Positions 34,788-44,108 of a DNA stretch of 64,000 nucleotides are shown one piece after another. Origin of the DNA: Rurimicrobium sp040387755 (GTDB lineage Bacteria; Bacteroidota; Bacteroidia; Chitinophagales; Chitinophagaceae); assembly GCA_040387755.1 (NCBI GenBank), contig JAZKDB010000004.1, forward strand, positions 1 to 64,000. The letters are read 5' to 3'. The translations under genes and the position numbers were made by a program. The stretch's first letter is position 1. Every line of letters starts with the position of its first letter. A model generated the notes under the pieces. It did no database searches. It was not told the origin of the DNA and worked only from the letters and a program-made list of their open reading frames with translations.

Positions 34788-35611
34788 TATTTGGAGCTAA
34801 GTTTCCTTTTAATATCAAATACTACAGGAGGAATGAATTTCTTAACCATTTCTTTCATAGGTGAAACGTTCTCTATAAAATCCACGACTTCATTAGTCCC
34901 TTCCCTACTTTTGAACAATGTGGTGTGAGCTTCTAAACCTTCAATAATTTCTTCCTGAGGCCTGCCATTAGTATAATAATAAAGGGCTATTGATTTCCTG
35001 CTTCTATCTGGCGGACAGGTTAACTCGTCCGGGTGACCATGATAAGATGTACTGGTAGTAGAGAATAAGGCCATTCTGTTAAACACTGGCAGAATTTTGA
35101 CAACTGCAGCCTTCATATCTTTATCCCAAAGCTCAAAAAAACCACCAAAAGCTTCTTCCCAATCTTTGTTCAAATAGATTAGAACATTCAATCTTCTGTC
35201 CAATTGGGTATGATAGTGCTTGTTAAAATCTGCATGCACCTTTAGCAAGCCTCCTGGTAAAATCTGATGTAATCCACCACCTTCGAGCGATGGGTCCGGA
35301 ATTAAATTATCAATACCTGTCAGTTTCTCTAAAAAATTCAGGAAAGGCTTTGAATTGAGGATATGAATAAATGTACGGGTATGATATCCGAACTGAAGCT
35401 CATCTCTGGAAGCCAATTTACGTTCATTGGGATTATTGAATTTTAACCAATCAATCCCTTCGGCAGATGGAAACTCTTTAAGCACATCATTAAGAATTTC
35501 TTCATCAAATAAATTGTCCAAATAGATGTGAGGAAATGGAAAAGCTGAAACATATTTTTCTCTGTTGCTTTCGGCAATACTATTTAATTTTTTAAAATCA
35601 ATGTTTATCAT
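34787..35611 (-). CDS. 2-oxoglutarate/Fe(II)-dependent oxygenase-like protein
   Basis: This 274-residue protein has the jelly-roll pattern of prolyl-hydroxylase-like oxygenases. LKVHADFNKHYH gives the iron ligands His126 and Asp128. The distal ligand is His191 or His193 in SYHGHPDEL, and DRSRKSIALYYYT gives the Arg that binds 2-oxoglutarate. RLNVLIYLNKDWEEAFGGFFELW is typical. It overlaps the upstream gene by 4 bp and the downstream one by 1 bp. Substrate unknown; a nucleotide sugar, glycan or lipid is possible. Confidence 0.88.
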   Translation of the reverse strand: MINIDFKKLNSIAESNREKYVSAFPFPHIYLDNLFDEEILNDVLKEFPSAEGIDWLKFNNPNERKLASRDELQFGYHTRTFIHILNSKPFLNFLEKLTGIDNLIPDPSLEGGGLHQILPGGLLKVHADFNKHYHTQLDRRLNVLIYLNKDWEEAFGGFFELWDKDMKAAVVKILPVFNRMALFSTTSTSYHGHPDELTCPPDRSRKSIALYYYTNGRPQEEIIEGLEAHTTLFKSREGTNEVVDFIENVSPMKEMVKKFIPPVVFDIKRKLSSK

Positions 35612-36507
35612 TTCGAATTAAATTCATTAGCAATTTTTAAAACATATGACCAAAGTAGTGAATTTTTAAGAATTAAGTCAATCCTCTTTATTTTAATTGG
35701 AATTTCAACTCCACTCTTAATCAGGTTTAATACCGTTTGGTCTTTATCCAAAGGAAGCAAAAAAAGACTTGGCCAGGCTTCGGGGTTGGTTTGATTAAAA
35801 TTTTTATAGGTTTTGAAATTATCAATATTGGCGTCATCCCACAATTTAAAATAAGCATTGATATCTGAATCATATCGATGCCCCCAATTGTTCAGTTTTT
35901 GCCAAACCTCTTCTTTTGTTCTGGCCCATGACTGATGTAAAATGGAAAAGTCTGTGTAATGATTGAAATATCCATTTCTTCTGCCATGCTCGTAGTGGGG
36001 AGTGTTTGTAGCAATAGGGATGTATTCGATTGACTCAAAATTATTCGGCTGAACCATTAAAAAACCTTCATCAATCCTTTTATACATTGTAATCCATGGA
36101 CAACAAATATTGATAGCCCTTTTTGTCTTTATTGTCTTCAAATATTGAGTGAACCCTTCGAAATCAGCAAAATATTCGTCAGAATCCAGTTGCAAATGCC
36201 ACCCGTCATTTCTGCCCAAAAAGTCGGCCATTCTCTGGCGCTGCCTAATCTCATTTTCCATTGGCTTAAGCTCAGGCAAATGAAAATCCTCTTCAATTAC
36301 TGTAATCTTCTTGTCTACATCAATTTCTCTAATCAATGCATTAAAACCATCTGTATCAAAATCAAATTTGTTACCAGCCCAACTAATTCTGTCTTTATCC
36401 AGCGAGAGACAAATAATATCAGACTGCTTATAAATCAAAGGCAAAGAATACCTGAGTAAATTCCAATCATATGCAACACAAAAACCTACTTTTATAGAAA
36501 ACTTCAT
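35608..36507 (-). CDS. Putative glycosyltransferase (DxD protein)
   Basis: This 299-residue protein lacks a clear family signature at its start (KVGFCVAYDWNLLRYSLPLIY). It has HLQLDSDEYFADFEGF, a good DxD-type motif, and then NICCPWITMYKRIDEG. This pattern suits GT2-like or GT92-like transferases acting on nucleotide sugars. Late His residues (TPHYEHGRRNGYFNHY) may be part of the site. It overlaps the oxygenase start by 4 bp. The call rests on the motif and the neighbours, so it is tentative. Confidence 0.65.
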   Translation of the reverse strand: MKFSIKVGFCVAYDWNLLRYSLPLIYKQSDIICLSLDKDRISWAGNKFDFDTDGFNALIREIDVDKKITVIEEDFHLPELKPMENEIRQRQRMADFLGRNDGWHLQLDSDEYFADFEGFTQYLKTIKTKRAINICCPWITMYKRIDEGFLMVQPNNFESIEYIPIATNTPHYEHGRRNGYFNHYTDFSILHQSWARTKEEVWQKLNNWGHRYDSDINAYFKLWDDANIDNFKTYKNFNQTNPEAWPSLFLLPLDKDQTVLNLIKSGVEIPIKIKRIDLILKNSLLWSYVLKIANEFNSK

Positions 36508-36543
36508 AATTCCTCTTCCTTCAGTTAATTTATTAAAAACAAT

Positions 36544-37461
36544 CTATTTGCCTAATGACTCCTCAACAAAATTACCGATTATTACGCTAAACTTCTGTGC
36601 TCCCTTTTCATTTAAATGGTCTGCATCATAAAAATCCTCCTTTAAAAACCGGGGTTCTGTAAGAAGATTCAAATAGTAAACATCTTTATTATCTGCCAAG
36701 CTTTGCATTTGCTGTATAGTACGGTTTAATTGCATACTATCCAGACGGGTTACATAAGCAGAACTGGCAGGTGAGGTAATAAACACAATTTTGATTTTTC
36801 GTTGTTTTGCAAAGGAAATCAATCGATTCAGAACAGCAACATTGTGATTAAAATGTTTATCAGTTTTTATTGTATGCCTATTGGCGGCAGTCATTCCTGT
36901 GGTATCCAGATTTTTGCTTTTGGAGGAGAGGTATTCGAATCCCCATCCCAGCTCTGTGCAGGAAATAGAAGATTTATTCTTTGAATAATATTGAATACAC
37001 CTCTCAAGATTATCTTTAGGCAAAATGCTGAAAATCTCAAAATTGTCACAAAGAACATTACCCATATACAGTCCGTAATAAATTCTATAATTCTTTACTC
37101 TCCAATCCTCTACACTGGTTTCTAAAGTGGTAAAAAGCGAAAAATAATCAACAGGTAAAACGATGCATTGCAAGTTTTCTATCCGGTCTTTATATTTATC
37201 CAAGATGGCATAATCATAATCAAGAGACTGCGAAACGTGGCTGGCATTGAAAACATGCTGACCAATAAATTGAGGATCAATGCCAAAATAAAAATGTGAA
37301 TTTCCTAAAAACAATATTCTGAGTTCATTAGAATGTTTGTCTAAATACCCTCGTTTATAGGCATAATCATTAGGTATCTTTCGCAAAAAGATTTCAAATA
37401 CTATTCCTACCAACAATATTGGCAGAGCAAACAGGATACTGTATTTAATAAATCTACGCAT
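36544..37461 (-). CDS. SGNH-hydrolase-like membrane-anchored protein (O-acetylation partner)
   Basis: The protein is 305 residues from the ATG at 37461; a longer frame to 37545 runs into the MBOAT gene. One membrane anchor (about 4-23) is followed by a periplasmic domain. ILFLGNSHFYFGIDPQFI holds a GxSH block with the candidate catalytic Ser. DADHLNEKGAQKFS near the end supplies the Asp-x-x-His pair. Proteins of this type (AlgJ/AlgX/DltD-like) take the acyl group from a MBOAT protein to the polysaccharide. The MBOAT gene lies 2 bp upstream. Confidence 0.82.
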   Translation of the reverse strand: MRRFIKYSILFALPILLVGIVFEIFLRKIPNDYAYKRGYLDKHSNELRILFLGNSHFYFGIDPQFIGQHVFNASHVSQSLDYDYAILDKYKDRIENLQCIVLPVDYFSLFTTLETSVEDWRVKNYRIYYGLYMGNVLCDNFEIFSILPKDNLERCIQYYSKNKSSISCTELGWGFEYLSSKSKNLDTTGMTAANRHTIKTDKHFNHNVAVLNRLISFAKQRKIKIVFITSPASSAYVTRLDSMQLNRTIQQMQSLADNKDVYYLNLLTEPRFLKEDFYDADHLNEKGAQKFSVIIGNFVEESLGK

Positions 37462-37463
37462 CA

Positions 37464-38900
37464 CTAAAATTGAAAATAAATGAACTGTTGATCCGAAATT
37501 GCAAAATAAAATATTGCCAATATAATAGTATAGTACATAGACCAACGGATAGCTCTATTCCATTTCAGGGCAAATTGTTCAAGTGCAAATTGTTGTTCTC
37601 TTCCGAGCCATTCTACCAACATAAAGACAGCGAGGATACAAAACAGGATGGATGGCCTTACTGTGGGTATACTAAACAGAGAAGAAGAAAAAATACCTGC
37701 GATATAATGAAATGCTGCACTGATATTATCAGACCTGAAAAATATCCAGGCAAAAACAGTTAACGAAAAGGTAAACACAATAGACAGAATTTCTCTGACA
37801 TCCGGTAATAACCTGCCCTTTGCCACTATCTCGAGATTATTTCTGTTGGTCTGAAACAATATAGAAGGCATAATAAACAAAGCGTTCAGAAAGCCCCAAG
37901 CTATAAAGGTCCAATTGGCGCCATGCCAAAAACCACTCACCAAAAAAATAATAAACGTATTACGCACTTTTTGCCACAAGCCAACTTTACTTCCTCCAAG
38001 CGGGATATACAGATAATCACGAAACCATGTAGATAAGGAGATATGCCAACGACGCCAAAATTCTGCTATATCTCTGGAGAAATATGGGTAGGCAAAATTG
38101 CGCAGTAATTCTATTCCGAAAAGCCGGGCAGTACCCAAGGCAATATCTGAATAACCTGAAAAATCTCCGTAAATCTGAAATGTAAAAAAAATAGCACCCA
38201 ATACCAAAGTGCTGCCGGAATATGAAGAGGGATTATCAAATATCATGTTGGCATATTGCGCACATTGATCGGCTATAACAACCTTCTTAAAGAGCCCCCA
38301 GAGTATTTGCCTTAAGCCATTAATTGCCTGGGTATAGTCAAACGTTCTGGACTTCTGTATCTGAGGCAATAAATGGGTGGCACGCTCAATAGGGCCTGCA
38401 ACCAACAGAGGGAAAAAGCTCACGAATACAGAATAATCTATAAAATTTCTTTCTGCCTTAATTCGACCCTTATAAATATCGATAACATAAGATAATCCAT
38501 GAAAAGTATAAAACGAAATACCTACAGGCAGTATTACATTTAAAGTACGGGGATTGACATGAAAGCCGAAATAGGAAATGGACTGAGCAAACGATTCTGC
38601 AAAAAAATTATAGTACTTGAAGACACCCAGAAAGCCGAGATTGACAATTACACTCAGCCAAAACCAAAATTTTTTCATTTTGATATTGGATGAATCAAAC
38701 ATCTTGAGCCCGGTATAGAAATCTAAAAGAGTAGAAAAAACCAGTAAGAATAAAAAACGCCAGTCCCAACAAGCGTAAAAAAAATAGCTCGCAACCAACA
38801 ATAATAAATTTTGCAGCTTCAGATTCTTTCCGACAAAGAACCAGTACAAAATAAATACCAGAGGTAAAAAAATGGCAAAATTTAAAGAGTTAAATAGCAT
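37464..38900 (-). CDS. MBOAT O-acyltransferase, AlgI-like
   Basis: This 478-residue membrane protein has about 11-12 helices and the AlgI/DltB hallmarks. FWRRWHISLSTWFRDYLYIP and VSGFWHGANWTFIAWG hold the catalytic His region. GDFSGYSDIALGTARLFGI and PVGISFYTFHGLSYVID are also typical. It should pass acetyl groups from the cytosol across the membrane for transfer to a glycan. The adjacent SGNH-like gene is the expected partner. Start MLFNSLNFAIFLPLVF is usual for the family. Confidence 0.94.
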   Translation of the reverse strand: MLFNSLNFAIFLPLVFILYWFFVGKNLKLQNLLLLVASYFFYACWDWRFLFLLVFSTLLDFYTGLKMFDSSNIKMKKFWFWLSVIVNLGFLGVFKYYNFFAESFAQSISYFGFHVNPRTLNVILPVGISFYTFHGLSYVIDIYKGRIKAERNFIDYSVFVSFFPLLVAGPIERATHLLPQIQKSRTFDYTQAINGLRQILWGLFKKVVIADQCAQYANMIFDNPSSYSGSTLVLGAIFFTFQIYGDFSGYSDIALGTARLFGIELLRNFAYPYFSRDIAEFWRRWHISLSTWFRDYLYIPLGGSKVGLWQKVRNTFIIFLVSGFWHGANWTFIAWGFLNALFIMPSILFQTNRNNLEIVAKGRLLPDVREILSIVFTFSLTVFAWIFFRSDNISAAFHYIAGIFSSSLFSIPTVRPSILFCILAVFMLVEWLGREQQFALEQFALKWNRAIRWSMYYTIILAIFYFAISDQQFIYFQF

Positions 38901-38960
38901 TGATAATTAAGTTCTTTTTTTATTCGATTTAAATAATCCGGCAATACCGGGCCTCTGAAA

Positions 38961-40060
38961 CTACAATACCCTTCTGTCCCTCAATTTCAGAAAAGGCTCT
39001 TCAATTAGTTTATACTGAACAATAGAAACTAAAAGGATAGCTATACAAAGCAATAGAAACATTCCAATACCCTGTATTGCGCTGACTGGCTGGAAATGTG
39101 GCCAAACGCTTATTAAAACAAAATAATGATTCAGATAAACTGAATAAGACACAATGCTCACAATAGTGACAAACAAATGAACAACTTTTGGCACTTTAAA
39201 TTCCTTGAAAATAAAATAGGGCAATAACAAACAAAATGCTACTGGTGTCAACAATAACTCAAGAGTAAATGCCGATTCAGATGGATGAGCAACCAAAACA
39301 AATTTTAAATGCAAGAGAACAGCAAGAAGAAGTATTGGTATAGAAAACAAACAATACCTTATGGCGTTGGAGGCTACTATATCTTTATAAAATGTAAAAA
39401 GCCACGAGATAAACACGCCGTACATTATTGAGTCCAATCTAAATACCGTAGTTTGATGCATCGCTATGATAGAAGTGTCCGAAAAAGCCAACATCAGTAT
39501 ACGCACAAGATTGCTGACGACTATGTAAAAAGCTATTACTGTCAACAAAGTATATTTTTTCCCAACCTGCTTTACCAATATGCTGCCAAACAAAAGAGCT
39601 AATACAGGAAAGTTGAGATAAAACCATTCTTCGATTGATAAGCTCCAGGCCTGAATATAAAAAAGGTCATTAGGCCAGGCGAAATTCTGCATAAAAACAA
39701 TGTATTTACCTAACTGACCGAAAGTGCCGCCCCTCAAAAAATGTACAACAAAACAAAATAGTAGTTCGGAATTGTTCTCAACCATCTCCGCTTCCAGAAC
39801 CGAAACAATTCGGTAGTTCCAAAAGGTTTGTCTGAGCAAAATGTTTTTATAAAGATTCTCCCTATCAGGAAACCGGATAAAACAAAAAAAAGCTCGACAC
39901 CCCAATACCCAAACAAAGCCAGTTGAATATTGGCAATTCTATCATTAATAAAAGGATAGTATAAAAACATACCATACTGATATACCACAAGACTGATAGC
40001 GAAGAATCTCAATAAATCTAAACCAAATGATCGATTTTTTGTGTTAATAAAATTAATCAC
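38961..40060 (-). pseudogene. Acyltransferase 3 gene broken by a -1 frameshift
   Basis: Two overlapping frames together make one acyltransferase 3. The first (start about 40060, probably GTG) gives FGLDLLRFFAISLVVYQY, YWGVELFFVLSGFLIGRIF and RWLRTIPNYYFVLLYIF, then stops at 39734. The second continues LRGGTFGQLGKYIVFMQNFA, QAWSLSIEEWFYLNFP and so on to 38961. Adding one base in the A6 run at 39736-39741 would join them as YIF-LRGG, in line with the intact paralogs at 41066 and 44109. It could be a real mutation, phase variation, programmed slippage or a sequencing error. The usual catalytic His after VVLSH is a Gln/Tyr here (VVYQYG), which suggests decay. Confidence 0.85.
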
Positions 40061-40065
40061 TTTGA

Positions 40066-41073
40066 CTAATTGAAAAACTGCTTGGTATGATATAGTATGT
40101 CTTTCAGGAATTGAAAATCCTGCCAAGCACCTTTAGCAATAGCTTTTATTGACGAAGAGTAACCTGCCTTATAATTACGAATATTAAATGCCTGAATAGC
40201 ATTGTCTTTATGTGTAAATTGATGCCGTTCAAAATACTCAGGCAGCATTCCTACCCAACCTTTTACCTTAGATAGCCTTTGCTCCAATGTCATACCCACT
40301 AACAAAGAGAGTTTACCCTCAAAAAATGCATCTATTATTTTCTTTTTTATACCATACCAGTAATGATAAATGTATTGATCGCAAGGCTTCAAGTTTGTAT
40401 TGCTCTGGAGTATTAATGAAAATGCATATTGCTCTGATGCATGGTTTTGTGTTTTTGGGAAAAACTGATCAGTCAGAGCATAAACATCAGGAATAAACTT
40501 TTGGTGACTTTGATGAAGCATCATGACTCCAGCATTCCATGAAGACATTGAGCCTGTAAACAACGATACGCCTGTAGAAAGATTAAACTGATTATGTTCT
40601 ATCAAATCTAAAAATGCCAGAAAAGTTTTTCCAGCAGGCAATTCCATTTTGCTCAAAGTTTCAAACTTGTATTCATGAAGATGCATAAAACTTTGTTCCG
40701 GAGAAGATGCATCAATTAACTCAGCAGGATCAGCAATAAAAAAAGTATCGGAATCTGCATATAAAATATTAGCATCATGCATTTGATAAGCCTCTTCAAT
40801 TAATGCTATTTTCATTCTGTGTAAAAAATCAATGTCTCCTCTCATGGATTTGATTTTTTCAGGAGTCAGCAAAATAAATTCAACCGGAATCTCTTCAAAA
40901 TATGGATGAAACCAATTGGGATTATCCGTAAATAATAGTGTTTTGTAACTTTTGTTTTGTGTGTGTGCATAAAAACTTAGTATCATAAATGCCACTCTGC
41001 GGTATTCACTCTCACGCCCAAAACTCTGTGTCACCAGAATGGTATCATTATCCTGCATGTCTTTATTAGTCAT
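40066..41073 (-). CDS. Putative glycosyltransferase (GT8-like DxD protein)
   Basis: This 335-residue protein begins with TILVTQSFGRESEYRRVAFMI and has ANILYADSDTFFIADPAELID, a DxD motif in the context seen in GT8-like and related retaining transferases. SMSSWNAGVMMLHQSH is a further typical block (NAGVM). NHASEQYAFSLIL and YIYHYWYG follow. No membrane segments. It overlaps the gene at 41066 by 8 bp. Family call rests on motifs; donor unknown. Confidence 0.75.
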   Translation of the reverse strand: MTNKDMQDNDTILVTQSFGRESEYRRVAFMILSFYAHTQNKSYKTLLFTDNPNWFHPYFEEIPVEFILLTPEKIKSMRGDIDFLHRMKIALIEEAYQMHDANILYADSDTFFIADPAELIDASSPEQSFMHLHEYKFETLSKMELPAGKTFLAFLDLIEHNQFNLSTGVSLFTGSMSSWNAGVMMLHQSHQKFIPDVYALTDQFFPKTQNHASEQYAFSLILQSNTNLKPCDQYIYHYWYGIKKKIIDAFFEGKLSLLVGMTLEQRLSKVKGWVGMLPEYFERHQFTHKDNAIQAFNIRNYKAGYSSSIKAIAKGAWQDFQFLKDILYHTKQFFN

Positions 41074-42250
41074 TTAAATTTTGCTTTATTAACCTTCTAC
41101 TGATTTTCTCTCTTTGTGCCAATACAGGTATTTCAAAATATTGATATAAATACCGCGCAATAATTACCGAAATCGTAACACGCAAACAAAAAACAAGAAC
41201 ACTTAATCCGAATGATGGAGGCAGAGCCAGCTTAGTAAACGCATAATCCAAAATCACAACTACAGGAATATGACATAGATACAAAGAATAGGAAGAAAGG
41301 CTGATTTGCGTTACAATCCTCGAGACCGGATGATGGCTGTTAAATTTCCTTTCGATAAGAAATGGGAAACAAAGAAAAATGGGTATGGTGCAGATTGGCC
41401 CAAAGAAGAACACATTCAAAGTGTTTTGCTGAGGCTTGATAATCCATAAAACAGCACATAAAACGCTGACCGTTAAAAAGACTAAACCAACAGCAAACAG
41501 AAGATTACGATTTCTTACAAACCATTGCTTAATACCTGATACTGTCCATATCCAGGATAATAATACCCCATAAAATATTGAATCCAATTTGTAAAATGTG
41601 CGGAAATGAAAAACAGGCTCTATCAATGCTACAGTAGGTGTAATGAGCAACCGATATGTTTTAAAACAAAATGGCAGCAGCCATAGAAAAAGCATTGATG
41701 CAACAAATGCTTTTTCTACTCCCTTTCTTTTGAAGAGTAAAAGGCTAAAAGCAAAAATTATCGGCAATAGTAGGTAGAACCATTCTTCAACAGCTAAGCT
41801 CCATGATACCCCAAAAAAAGAGGTTTGATTCTCACCAATACCCTGACAGAAGAAAAGAAAACGAAAAAATATATTCCAATTGAATACATCATTCGTAATG
41901 GGAATCATACAGATATTGACAACAAGAAATAACAAATAACTGGGTAAAGTGCGTATCCATCTTCTTATCCAGAAATCCCCTATTACCAAGGGTAAATTGG
42001 CTTCTTCTTTTAATTGATTTACCACTTTATTAATAAAAATCCCACCTATAAGAAAGCCACTGAGTACAAAAAACAACTCAACTCCATAATACCCTCCGGC
42101 CCAGGTGAAGATATTCAAAAAAACCTGCGCTCTATAGGATGCATAAGGATAAAAGACCGTAACGGTATGTGATAAAACAACCAAGGTAACGGCAATCGCC
42201 CGAATAACATCTAATCCTAAATTTCTTTCCTTAAAATCAGAAATGGACAA
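41066..42250 (-). CDS. Acyltransferase 3 (membrane O-acyltransferase)
   Basis: This 394-residue protein has about 10 membrane segments. LGLDVIRAIAVTLVVLSHTV holds the catalytic His, YGVELFFVLSGFLIGGIFI and RRWIRTLPSYLLFL follow, and SWSLAVEEWFYLLLP is the third family block. It is a paralog of the frameshifted gene at 38961 and of 44109. It probably acylates a sugar of the locus product at the membrane. The upstream gap is 44 bp. Confidence 0.93.
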   Translation of the reverse strand: MSISDFKERNLGLDVIRAIAVTLVVLSHTVTVFYPYASYRAQVFLNIFTWAGGYYGVELFFVLSGFLIGGIFINKVVNQLKEEANLPLVIGDFWIRRWIRTLPSYLLFLVVNICMIPITNDVFNWNIFFRFLFFCQGIGENQTSFFGVSWSLAVEEWFYLLLPIIFAFSLLLFKRKGVEKAFVASMLFLWLLPFCFKTYRLLITPTVALIEPVFHFRTFYKLDSIFYGVLLSWIWTVSGIKQWFVRNRNLLFAVGLVFLTVSVLCAVLWIIKPQQNTLNVFFFGPICTIPIFLCFPFLIERKFNSHHPVSRIVTQISLSSYSLYLCHIPVVVILDYAFTKLALPPSFGLSVLVFCLRVTISVIIARYLYQYFEIPVLAQREKISRRLIKQNLND

Positions 42251-42294
42251 AACTTATAGTTTAAAATTATTGTTTAAAGCATCATAAAGATTGA

Positions 42295-43221
42295 CTACCG
42301 CATAAATCTTCTGAGGAGCATTCCCTTCAATTTTGAAGGAATGAAAAAATGACTCAGGGGTCTTTTGCAGCCAATACCTTGTTTCTCGTAGTGAAGTATT
42401 GTTGGGTATTGGGAATTCGGAAAATCAGTTTCTTCGACATAAGGGTGCAATAATTCTTCTCCCTCTACTCTCAGATGCTTTGGTTTTTGATGATTCCCGT
42501 GTTGATAAGGACAACGGAAACCTATAATACCATCCCGTTCTTTCAAAACAGAAATAATTGATTGGTCATGTAAATGCCTTTGATTAGCGGGTTCTCCATC
42601 ATAGGGCTTCAAACTAAGAAATTCATCGTTCATCAACACTTCAGGCACACTACACCAATCCAGATAGTCTTTAACAAATTTCATTGTCTTATCATTCTTC
42701 TGGTAAATCTGTACATTGGCCACAACCGAAGGAGCCTTAAGATAACGATCATTCAAAGCGCCCATCAAATCAAGAGCTCTCCTTTTCATCAACATACCAA
42801 CGGTGCCTTCTCCGTCCATCTGAGGGAAATATATTCCTTCGTTCTCTACACATAGTTTCAATAAAGGCTCAGGGTCATCAATGAGATAAAACCCACAATC
42901 AAGATACATCAATAAGTCGCCCTCTTTCATTTTCTTGAGGGCCTCGTAGATAATATATGGTTTCCAAAGCCAAAATCCAGCACCCAATTTATGCTCAAGC
43001 ACCCAACGATGTTTGTCATAAAAATCTGTTTTCAATAAACGCTGCCTACCCCATTTATCTATTTTATGGATACCAAATTTCTTGACGGAATCTATCAACC
43101 TTAATTGTCTTAATTCTAAATCCAAAAAACCAATATCTTCTACCGAAGTAGCATAGCAAATCATGGTAGTTTTATCCTTCAAACTCATTTCTCGATTTTG
43201 GGCCATAACATTGACAGACAT
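42295..43221 (-). CDS. Putative glycosyltransferase, capsule-locus type
   Basis: This 308-residue protein has MICYATSVEDIGFLDLELRQL, then LGAGFWLWKPYIIYEALKKM and DLLMYLDCGFYLIDDPEPLL. The block GFWLWKPYII followed by YLDxG is shared by a group of capsular transferase-like proteins without a well-studied member. Later Asp and His residues (HLHDQSIISVLKE, HGNHQKPKHL) also fit. An internal Met at about residue 12 could be the true start. Donor and acceptor unknown. Confidence 0.7.
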   Translation of the reverse strand: MSVNVMAQNREMSLKDKTTMICYATSVEDIGFLDLELRQLRLIDSVKKFGIHKIDKWGRQRLLKTDFYDKHRWVLEHKLGAGFWLWKPYIIYEALKKMKEGDLLMYLDCGFYLIDDPEPLLKLCVENEGIYFPQMDGEGTVGMLMKRRALDLMGALNDRYLKAPSVVANVQIYQKNDKTMKFVKDYLDWCSVPEVLMNDEFLSLKPYDGEPANQRHLHDQSIISVLKERDGIIGFRCPYQHGNHQKPKHLRVEGEELLHPYVEETDFPNSQYPTILHYEKQGIGCKRPLSHFFIPSKLKGMLLRRFMR

Positions 43222-43240
43222 TTTAGTTAAATACGAAGCA

Positions 43241-44095
43241 TTAATAAACTTGTACTTGTTTCCAGTTCTCAGGATAAATATGAACAGGTATTTCTTTATT
43301 CTCTTTAAAACCTAAGAAATACTTTGGGCAATAAATATTATTATCGGCATAATCATTCAAATAGGCTGCCCACCAGGCAAAAGTACTGTTGGATGTCACC
43401 AGCACAGAGGCATTTTGGAGTATTTGAAAATCCGTGATAGCATCATTTCTGGAGATTATTTTCGTGCCAATTTCAGGAAACAATTCTTCAACAACCTCAG
43501 GGTCGTCACTTACAAAAACAATGGGCAGGCTATTGGGGTTGGCAATCAGATTGATAGTATTTTTATAATAGCTTATAGGTAAGGTAAAGTCATCTCCCTG
43601 CAAACCCGGAACCACAAAGCCTTTATAATCTGTACGTCTTAAATGCACTGCAATATAAGCCCCACCAGTTAAATTGTTCTGCTTATAAAAAGACATCAAG
43701 TCCTTTTTGTATTCTTCCTTAACCTCAAAATCCTTCTTTAGCTTATTTTTTATTCCTTCAAAATAAAGAGGTGACTGAAAAAAGCCCCATACCATTGTAG
43801 GAGAAGATATATCTGTAAGAATATTCAAATAATTCGTCTTCAAACAATCCAACTCTGTATTAATTGTCTTTACACCCCATATCTTTTTCCAAACACGAAA
43901 AAAAAGCGTGCCCTTTATTTTATTCAGCAACCTTTCAAAGGGACCTAATTTAAAAAAGGGCATTTTATCCAGGTGACTCAGTGAAGTAACAAAACCATAG
44001 TTATGAGACAGGCCTTTAGCACAGGCATATTGAAACATCTGGTTGCCCATACGTCCCATATCCGAGCTAAAATGTATTTGCTTCTTAATACTCAT
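43241..44095 (-). CDS. GT11 alpha-1,2-fucosyltransferase
   Basis: This 284-residue protein has all the GT11 hallmarks. GRMGNQMFQYACAKGLS lies at about 14-30. YIAVHLRRTDYKG (His151, Arg153, Arg154, Asp156) is the HxRRxD motif that binds GDP-fucose. VTSNSTFAWWAAYLN lies near the end. It adds L-fucose from GDP-fucose, usually alpha-1,2 to galactose, as in the blood-group H antigen. GDP-fucose can be made by gmd and fcl at the head of the same locus. A GT6 enzyme lies two genes upstream. The linkage is inferred from the family. Confidence 0.92.
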   Translation of the reverse strand: MSIKKQIHFSSDMGRMGNQMFQYACAKGLSHNYGFVTSLSHLDKMPFFKLGPFERLLNKIKGTLFFRVWKKIWGVKTINTELDCLKTNYLNILTDISSPTMVWGFFQSPLYFEGIKNKLKKDFEVKEEYKKDLMSFYKQNNLTGGAYIAVHLRRTDYKGFVVPGLQGDDFTLPISYYKNTINLIANPNSLPIVFVSDDPEVVEELFPEIGTKIISRNDAITDFQILQNASVLVTSNSTFAWWAAYLNDYADNNIYCPKYFLGFKENKEIPVHIYPENWKQVQVY

Positions 44096-44108
44096 GCTCC
44101 TTTCTTTA

